DNA of 64,000 nt from Gryganskiella cystojenkinii (Eukaryota; Mortierellomycota; Mortierellomycetes; Mortierellales; Mortierellaceae). Under the pieces are notes generated by a model that ran no database searches, was not told the DNA's origin, and saw nothing but the letters and a program-made list of their open reading frames with translations. Every line of letters starts with the position of its first letter. Position 1 is the stretch's first letter. The position numbers and the translations under genes are program-made. This document shows, one piece after another, positions 57,360-64,000 of this stretch. The stretch is taken from assembly GCA_015852425.1 (NCBI GenBank), contig JAAAIG010000077.1:1-64000 (forward strand). Reading direction: 5' to 3'.

Positions 57360-58472
57360 TTAAGAGGAAGCAGTCGAGGTTTCCTGGAACTTCCTTGCGC
57401 GCAACTCGTACTGTTGTCGTTCAAGATCGGCAGCCCAGAGTGCGGCACTAATGCACAGTCGACAGAGAGGGTGGAAACGAACGTGTCAGCATGTGTAGTG
57501 TTCAATTGGTTGGTTGGATCCAACATATAAAAAAACCAGGCGAACAAGCTAAAAAATTTCAATTTAGTCCAACAAAAAAAAACGAGGCAGGATTTCCCTT
57601 ACCCTATCGTGTTGGTAAAACCAAAGATGATGCCGACAAAAGGCAGCAACTCTAGTCCCTGAGCCATGACTCCGAATGCCGTGTATTGAGACTATTATTG
57701 TTACAGACAACCGAAAAAGAAAGAGCATGAAAGAGGTTAACAGCCAAATCGAAACATCAACAAAAGAGGTACCGCACAAGAACTGGTTCTTTACCTTTCT
57801 CGACTTGATCCAGTCATCCCGTTCCTGCTGTGTCATTCCCTTCATATCAAAGTACCGTCGATGCACATACGGGCTCCTCGCCCGTCCATTGATATAACAG
57901 AACGCCATAGGGCCTGCTACTGGGACAAAATTCAACGGCAAAGTCATCAGCCACAATCCCATCCTCTGACCGAAATGAGACGTCGATGCCTGAGCCTTCT
58001 CCATTGCCTTGTGACCCGAAAGGCCATGGAACCTAGACTCTTCTGATGAAGTCGAGACCCGGATCATCCCGTTATCGGTCACTTGCGCCAGAGGTCCGAC
58101 AGGAACACTGTTCTCCTTGGCCAAGATACTTTGAAAGAGTCCCTTGTTCTTTTCCTTCTTGAAGACCTCACCCATGATGATCGAGACCAAGAGTGAGGTC
58201 TCGCCCATGGTCAAAAACATGGTTGACCAGGTCTGGACCCCGATTCCGAGAATCTTGAGTCCTGCGAGTCGTGGAAACGCAGAGTCCATCACGTTGGTGA
58301 TGATCCGGTTTTGGTATTTGAACGTAAGGGCGATCAGTGGGGTGATGGTGGAGACTGCAACGCCTAACGCCCAGGCGAGTGAACGGATGAATTGCGGACC
58401 TAGGAGGTGCATGTTTCGACTGAGGTAGACGATCCCCGCAATAGGGTAGGCGGGTGCTGGTAGGTGAGGCAT
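57360..58472 (-). CDS. Rrt8/Lds-type (EI24-like) membrane protein
   Basis: Membrane protein resembling the yeast Rrt8/Lds1/Lds2 outer-spore-wall and lipid-droplet family. Three exons on the minus strand (58472-57795, 57691-57603, 57447-57360) give 284 residues. It begins MPHLPAPAYPIAGIVYLSRN. Hydrophobic spans include SLAWALGVAVSTITPLIALT, FPRLAGLKILGIGVQTWSTM and TLPLNFVPVAGPMAFCYING, the last typical of the family. KGMTQQERDDWIKSRK crosses into exon 2 with SQYTAFGVMAQGLELLPFVG and GIIFGFTNTIGAALWAADLE, the family's C-terminal motif. The last two exons are short and lie outside the largest open frame. The model depends on these junctions, which all keep phase. Confidence 0.85.
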
Positions 58473-59042
58473 GGTTTATAAAAGTGTAGTTGAAGGGAAA
58501 AGGATTGAATTCGGCTGCTGGGGATATTGAGTGTTTTTTTTGCCCTGCTGTGGCTCGTTGTCCTTAAGGTTGCGACCGATGCAGTTAGAGAATTCGGGAA
58601 GATGATTAGAGGTTGAACAGGTTGTATATTGAGTCTTGGTTGGTTTTTGTGTTGTCGTCCTGTTCTATGAATGCAGACTGAGAAAAGTTAATGGGGAAAG
58701 AAAGAAAAGAGTGAGTGAAATGTGGCACATCAAAGTGAACAAAAAAAAAAAGTTGCAAGCGTTGAGCAAGCACGTTTGCAAAAAAAGGACGTGTCGGTTG
58801 CGCCCAGTTTTTTTTCCTGCCACGATCGAATATTGTAAGAAAACAAATGTCAATCCATTCTTTTTTTTTCATTCCTGATCCCATCTTCTCATATTCCTCA
58901 TCGATCCCATTTTTCTGACTTCCATTGTGTGGAGTCGACCATTCCTTGACACACGCGCATAGTCAATCCTGCTTCAGGTTGCTGTCCAAAATAACCGGCT
59001 ACAAGCGTCTTTTGCCCATTGATTTTCCACGTGTGCGACACT
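58473..59042. promoter_or_regulatory. Divergent promoter, Rrt8-like / HIT gene
   Basis: 570 nt between oppositely oriented starts, with A- and T-rich runs. No named element was found. Confidence 0.45.
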
Positions 59043-59822
59043 ATGTCCCTGACGACCTTCCTGAATTGGTTGCTGGGTCGACCCTGCATCTTTTGTGAGA
59101 TCGCGCAGGGCAAAAGGCCAGATCAGGTTATTTACCAGGTAAGAGAGAAAATCGAAAAAGGGGTGTATCGCTTGGTGGAGGGATCTTTTATCGTTGAAAG
59201 TGTTGAACAGAGTGGGAATCAAGACGAAGAAAAGAGAAAAGAAAACTAGAAAGTGCGAAAACAAATAAAAAAAATAAAAAAAAGCTGGGATCCCATGACC
59301 TCTTTCTGTCCTTCCACCCCACAAACATTCGAAATTTGGTGGGGAGACTTTTCTATTTCTTCAAATCAAGGGAACAAAATTTAGCCCATTTCTTGGTCGC
59401 ACACACTTACAAAACACATGATTTCGCCATCATGATCAACAATCCTTTTGCAGGACAAGGACATGGTGGCGTTCCACGACCGGAACCCGGCCGCCGAAAC
59501 CCATATTCTCATCATCTCGTTAGAACACATCAGCTCTGTGAAAACCGTACAACCACATCATCTCGAACTCTTGCTCCGAATCAAGCTCAAAGCTCTCGAA
59601 CTCTTAATGGACCATGGCCACGATCCAGGAGATCCTACTCAAGCTCGGCTCGGGTTCCATGTCCCGCCTTACAACACGGTTGACCATTTGCATCTGCATG
59701 TCCTGGGAGGCGAGTTCAAGTCCGCTTATCGGAATACAAAGTACGAAAAGGGCAGGAAATGGTATCTGGATCTTGAGGATCTGTTTACCCGTCTTCGAAT
59801 GAAGTCGTCGATTCAAGAGTAA
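59043..59822 (+). CDS. HIT-family nucleotide hydrolase/transferase (HINT3-like)
   Basis: Histidine-triad protein likely to hydrolyse nucleotide phosphoramidates or adenylates. Two exons (59043-59138, 59454-59822) give 154 residues. Exon 1 encodes MSLTTFLNWLLGRPCIFCEI with the CxxC pair and AQGKRPDQVIYQ. After a 315-nt intron come DKDMVAFHDRNPAAETHILI and ISLEHISSVKTVQP, then the triad as VDHLHLHVLGGEF (H-x-H-x-H). The C-terminus KYEKGRKWYLDLEDLFTRLR resembles the HINT3 group. The catalytic His is the middle-to-last of the triad, as in all HIT proteins. It is convergent with the sterol acyltransferase. The exact subfamily is less certain than the fold. Confidence 0.92.
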
Positions 59823-60093
59823 AAAAGAATGACGGGAACAAAGCAAAACAAAAAAAATCGGTCATAAAGATACTGTTTATTGATATTTTCTGTTCTACAG
59901 GAATATAGAGGTGTTTGCCTTCTCTATTTTCAATGAACGGACAAAAATCCAAAGGATTCAAGAGAAGATGGTTGGCCTGTTCGTGTGTGGATGTGTCATG
60001 AAGGAATAAATTCAAAATGAAGAAAAATAAAAACTTCAAGAAGAGGTGCGAGGGGGATATAGCTTTTCCAGGCCATAGGGTTCCATAGTCAGT

Positions 60094-62665
60094 TTATGCG
60101 TAGCAGTACGCGACGCCCAGCAATGGTGGTCCACAGAACATGCCAAGCCAAAAGAACGCGTTCGCCAATCTGGGTGTTTCCCGGATGTACTTGTTATTGC
60201 CCATCCAGATCAACGGCAGTTGGAACATCTGAAGTGCAAACAGATACAATCGAACCTTGCGTGTCACGACCATCATCACAAGCTCGTGGACACACGAAGA
60301 TAGGAAAAAAGTCGCAAGCGCCGCATTGGACTTGGATAGATGGAAGGACTCGATCGAGGAATCGTAAACGTGTCGTAACAGGAAATGATGCACAGGTTTG
60401 TTCCACTTGCGAGCCCATTCGTCAAAACTGACACAGTTCCACCAATCCTCATAAAAGTTGCGATCCGCGAATCTGGAAAAGGGAGAGAGAAGGTAAAAGG
60501 CAAAGCCATTCGTTATGAGTACTCTGGCACAAATTGGGGATGACTGGCATCGATCGGCAAGCAAGTCCAGATGGCAGACAATTAAAAACAGGCAACATAC
60601 CGACTAAGCTCAGCAAAGGCGTTGCAAATGCACTCGAAAATAATGTAAAAGATCATTAGGTAGTTCATCATGAAGGGTATCAGGAGCAGGACCAATGCTC
60701 GAAGGGGGGAAATCGTCGGATCAAACACCACGGGGTAGATGTAATGTTCTGTTGTCAGGTACAACAACGTGAACGTGCCTAGAGTCGCCACAGACTTTTC
60801 AAAGACGTACATGGGTCGAATCCTAATTATAGAGCAGGTAAAATGCAATTTTTACCCCGGTTAATATCGGTTCATGAGTAAATGTCCACAACCTTGCATA
60901 CGTTTCTGTTGACGATCCATCTGTTAACTGATGCATCAGGGGCGGGTGCCGTCTGCTTACTTTGTGGTACGTGGATATTGAAGCTCATAAATCAATGACG
61001 GGACGATGAGGAAATCGACAAAATTGGCAGTGGTCACATTGGCAGGCCAGGGCTCTCCATTTTGGCATCGAAGGTCGTGCTTGAGTTCGTCAATCTCTGC
61101 GGCTAGCGCGGAGGAGTTCACAGGCTCCTGGAGGAGAGCTGCGGCAGCCTCGGAGGCCAAACGATGGTGCTGACGGGAAGTAAGAATTTCCTTTTCCTGA
61201 TCGGAAAGCGACGATTCGGGCGAGGATTCGGTGGAGGGCGAGGGCGAAGTAGGGGTGTCGTTGGGAAGGTCACCAATATCATCAGATGTGGTCAATGCGT
61301 CGTCCTTCTTGAGCTGGGCATAAGACTCTTCCAGCTTCTTGAGCTGAATCTTTTTCTCAGATAGTTCCCCGTTGTAGGCTATGTAAGAGTGCATCTTCAT
61401 CAACATTGTAATCGCGTGCAACGTAAAGAAGCCTGATTGGACCCATGGCCAATCCCTATATAATGAAATAAGAAAAAGATAAAATAGAACACGGCTCATT
61501 TGTGTCAGACATCATTTGCCACCAAAAATCGATTATTGTGCTCAACTCATCGATTTTTTTTAGCAGGGATTGTAGCAATGGGGACAAGGGGCTGTCATCT
61601 CTTTGCCTGTTGCCAAGCAAAATAATATATAAAAAAGGCGAAGAAAAGAACTCACCTCCAAATGGTCCAGGCAATCGCAACCAACAAGAACAAAACCTGG
61701 ACACAATGTTGAATGACCATACCGACGATTTGGTAACGGATCCATCCCTTGGCTACAACCTTGACCAACAAGAACGCGATCCCGGTCGACAGCACCAATC
61801 CAAAGTCACTGATCGCCAAAATGATCGCATCCTCAGAGAACGACGAGAACAAGGTCCCACCAAAGGCCTTGCCGACCCGGGTCCATTCCTCATCAAACGT
61901 GATGATCCCATAGGCTCCCATCACAATCCAAAACAGAGTATGGAACCCACGGAACGGATCCTGGTTCTTGTTCATGTTCTCGGGATCTAATCTTGACGAG
62001 CGAGGTTCAAACGTCGGTCGACGAACCTTTCTCTTCTTGGTCGTGATGGTCGTGGTCGAGATCGTGTGGTAACCGTCGGTTGAGCTGGGTGTGCCCGGAC
62101 CGGTGCTCGAACGAGTGCTGCTAGAAAGAGAGCTCGAGCTCGAGGATTCTGGCAACTCTATTCCACCACGGGAGGAGGATGGGGATCCATTGTCGTTCTT
62201 TTGTTGTCCTGGGAGTCTTGATGACGATGGTAAGGTATCCTTAGTGGAGATTGGGGTGGGAGCCGACGACAAGATTGTTGCGTATGACGCGGACGGAGCT
62301 CGAAAAGTGATAGTTGTCGGTGCTTTGTTGGATAGAACTGTCTTGGTCGTGATCTCTTCTTCTTCAAGTAGTCTTGGCTCGTCTTCAAGGTCGGATCCAT
62401 TACCATCGGAGGAGGGTGATGATTGGTTCAAGTGATGAAGATTTGAAGAAGTCGCCAAATTATGGTGTTGACTGACGAGGGTATCAAGGCCTTTGAGGGA
62501 ATTGAATCCCTTGGGGATCTTTGTGGTGGTCCGTGTGGTCGTGGCTTCTACTTCCTCTACGATCTCGCGCTCGGTATCGATATCGTTGTCCATGTCTTTT
62601 AGAAGCGTGTGGGCAGCAGGGTCTGGCGGCGGGGTGAGGAGGGCAGAGTCGGGATCAGCGGTCAT
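60094..62665 (-). CDS. ARE2: Sterol O-acyltransferase (ARE1/ARE2-like MBOAT)
   Basis: ER enzyme that esterifies sterols with acyl-CoA for storage in lipid droplets. Four exons on the minus strand (62665-61656, 61455-60961, 60822-60601, 60472-60094) encode 701 residues. The first about 240 are Ser/Thr-rich and disordered. Membrane spans start at FHTLFWIVMGAYGIITF and include DWPWVQSGFFTLHAITMLMK and PRTTKIRPMYVFEK. The acyl-CoA motif FADRNFYEDWWNCVSFDEWA contains FYxDWWN. RKWNKPVHHFLLRHVYDSS and the active-site His in FLSSCVHELVMMVV follow. The KWNKPVHHFLLRHVY stretch is closer to sterol than to diacylglycerol acyltransferases. An Asp/Glu/Ser linker sits between the second and third helix groups. 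Confidence 0.93.
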
Positions 62666-63938
62666 GCTTGAATGGGGTGGTTATAACTCGAATCTTGTAT
62701 ACTTCGGTGAGTAGAGTGAAAGAGTGAAAGAGAGGAGAGTGAAATGGAATGCTGAGAAAAGTAAATGAAAAGAAAACGAAAAGCTGAAATGGGAATGCAG
62801 GAATGAGTGAAATGAGGTTCGTGAGTAATGGAGCACAAGGCAGCAGGTCAAAAAATAGACAACAGATATCGAGGAAAAAGGGGAAACCGCAGGGTCCGGG
62901 TGAGTGTGTATTCGATGATCGCAGGTGCTTTGCTTTTTGTTTGTTGTTGTGGCAATAAAGAATAATAAAGAAAGAGGAGAAAGGAGGTGAAGAAGAAAGA
63001 GACAGGAAGACAAAAGAGACGACAGAAATGACTTTCTTGCAAGAAGAAAAAAAGACACGCGCAAAAAAGGGAGAGTCGCTTCTTTTTTTGATGATTTCAT
63101 GTGCTCTCTCTTTTGGGTTCGATCCTCTTCCACAATGAGGTCTTTGTTTCTTCTTTCTCCATAAAAAGATGGCTGATGGGTTATTTTTTTGTCTCCAACC
63201 TGGCTCTCTGCTCTGGCATGCAAACAAAATTATCATAAGCACAAGTGAACAAAGAGACGAAAAAGAGCCAGGATTTGTACATAAAACGAGAGAGCACAAA
63301 GTCGTGTGCGTGCATGTTCATGTGCATGTGCTTACGCTGTCTCTTTCTTGTGGAGTTTTTGTTCAAAAGAACGACCGAGTGTTGCGGGAAAAAGAGAGAA
63401 CTAGAAGAAATGAGGAGTTGAGAGAGAAAGGAGAAGAGGGGAGGATTGTTTGATATGAAAAGATTACAGAAATTATGTTGCCAATGCACAACACAGCCAT
63501 TGTCTTTAAATAATAATCCATCCTCGGGATTAAGGGATAACCTTCTCGGCAAACAGTATTCCTTTGATGCAAGGGCAGGTCCGTTTCGTTCCTCGTTGTT
63601 CATTTTGTTTTGTCGACCGCAACAAAAAAAATTATGAGGGCGGGTTCGGGGATATGACAAACCGGGGCTTGCACTCTTGACAAAAATCTCTTGCCTCCAC
63701 GGCTGTGCGTTTGTCCGAGAGAGGAAAAAAAATCCCCCCCATTTTTCGTGATGATTTCATTTTTTTCAAAGAGAGCATCCAGTCGGATCGGATCGAGAAA
63801 ACTTGTTCGAAATTGAGACCCAATCCGAGGAGCTGGCCCAGATCGGGCCGTGTGTACTTTGCCCTGTCTCAATTTCCAAATACATTTGACAAATTTTTTG
63901 GTTCCCTCTTTTTTCAAAGGTCGCTGCGCATGCTTACC
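62666..63938. other. GA/CT-biased spacer at the right edge
   Basis: Long open frames on the minus strand here (for example 62655-63299) are rich in Phe, Ser and Leu because the DNA is almost pure purine on one strand. No gene was supported. It should contain the promoter of the sterol acyltransferase. Confidence 0.55.
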
Positions 63939-64000
63939 ATGGCCTCAAAGGGCGAAGAAAGCAAAGAAAAAAAAAGTCGATCAACTTCCAAACAGGTTCG
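63939..64000 (+). CDS. Possible first exon of a gene running past the edge
   Basis: An ATG in a good context (ACCATGG) opens MASKGEESKEKKSRSTSKQV, and the window ends 62 nt later. A Lys/Ser-rich N-terminus is common in fungal nuclear proteins. Only the start is visible, so neither function nor reality can be judged. Confidence 0.3.
   Translation, partial: MASKGEESKEKKSRSTSKQV

Noticed and set aside
62655..63299. 214-codon minus-strand frame upstream of the sterol acyltransferase
   Set aside because: It is low-complexity Phe/Ser/Leu from purine/pyrimidine-biased DNA and lies in the promoter and leader region.

Overview
This window is nuclear DNA from a filamentous fungus. The genes are split by short spliceosomal introns, pyrimidine-rich leaders precede many start codons, and AATAAA-like signals follow many stops. 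The protein set is typical of fungi: an Rck2/Srk1-type kinase, Nur1, an Rrt8-like protein, an Ecm3-like carrier and a yeast-type sterol acyltransferase. Intron density, family duplications and low-complexity linkers suggest an early-diverging lineage such as Mortierellomycota or Mucoromycota. That placement is an inference. The window has 10 N's at 46322-46331.

Layout. 1-5984: the 5' part of HSP90 (cut by the left edge), a small unknown ORF, spliceosomal SmF, and TAF8 diverging from SmF. 6090-9710: Rck2/Srk1-like kinase. 11391-14025: peroxisomal-type acyl-CoA oxidase. 14197-14577: a small unknown acidic protein. 14890-25575: an insulysin (M16 metalloprotease) tandem array with one decayed copy followed by two full-length genes; only the second full gene ends in the peroxisomal signal SKL. 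25727-28258: NIPA-type magnesium transporter. 28259-32147: a large gene-poor interval with a nested inverted repeat. 32148-34392: a 710-residue unknown protein.

35114-39617: three tandem genes of the fatty-acid-desaturase/carotene-hydroxylase superfamily, with a 260-nt tract identical between copies 2 and 3 that points to gene conversion. 39868-43554: NUR1-like nuclear-rim protein, then V-ATPase subunit D. 45971-48078: auxin-efflux-carrier-like transporter. 48355-49100: an orphan exon and an ABCG transporter relic. 49379-54934: a long ABCC/MRP transporter. 55591-56466: an unknown Gln/His-rich protein. 57360-58472: Rrt8/EI24-like membrane protein. 59043-59822: HIT-family hydrolase. 60094-62665: sterol O-acyltransferase. 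A possible first exon of another gene begins at 63939.

How the genes relate. Most are independent housekeeping genes in convergent or divergent pairs with short spacers. Lipid metabolism recurs (acyl-CoA oxidase, desaturase-like trio, sterol acyltransferase), but nothing shows that they form one pathway cluster. The strongest signals are the two tandem arrays: gene birth and decay with retargeting in the insulysins, and conversion between desaturase-like copies. Exon models were built by hand from splice-site consensus, reading phase and family knowledge; no alignment or RNA data were available.
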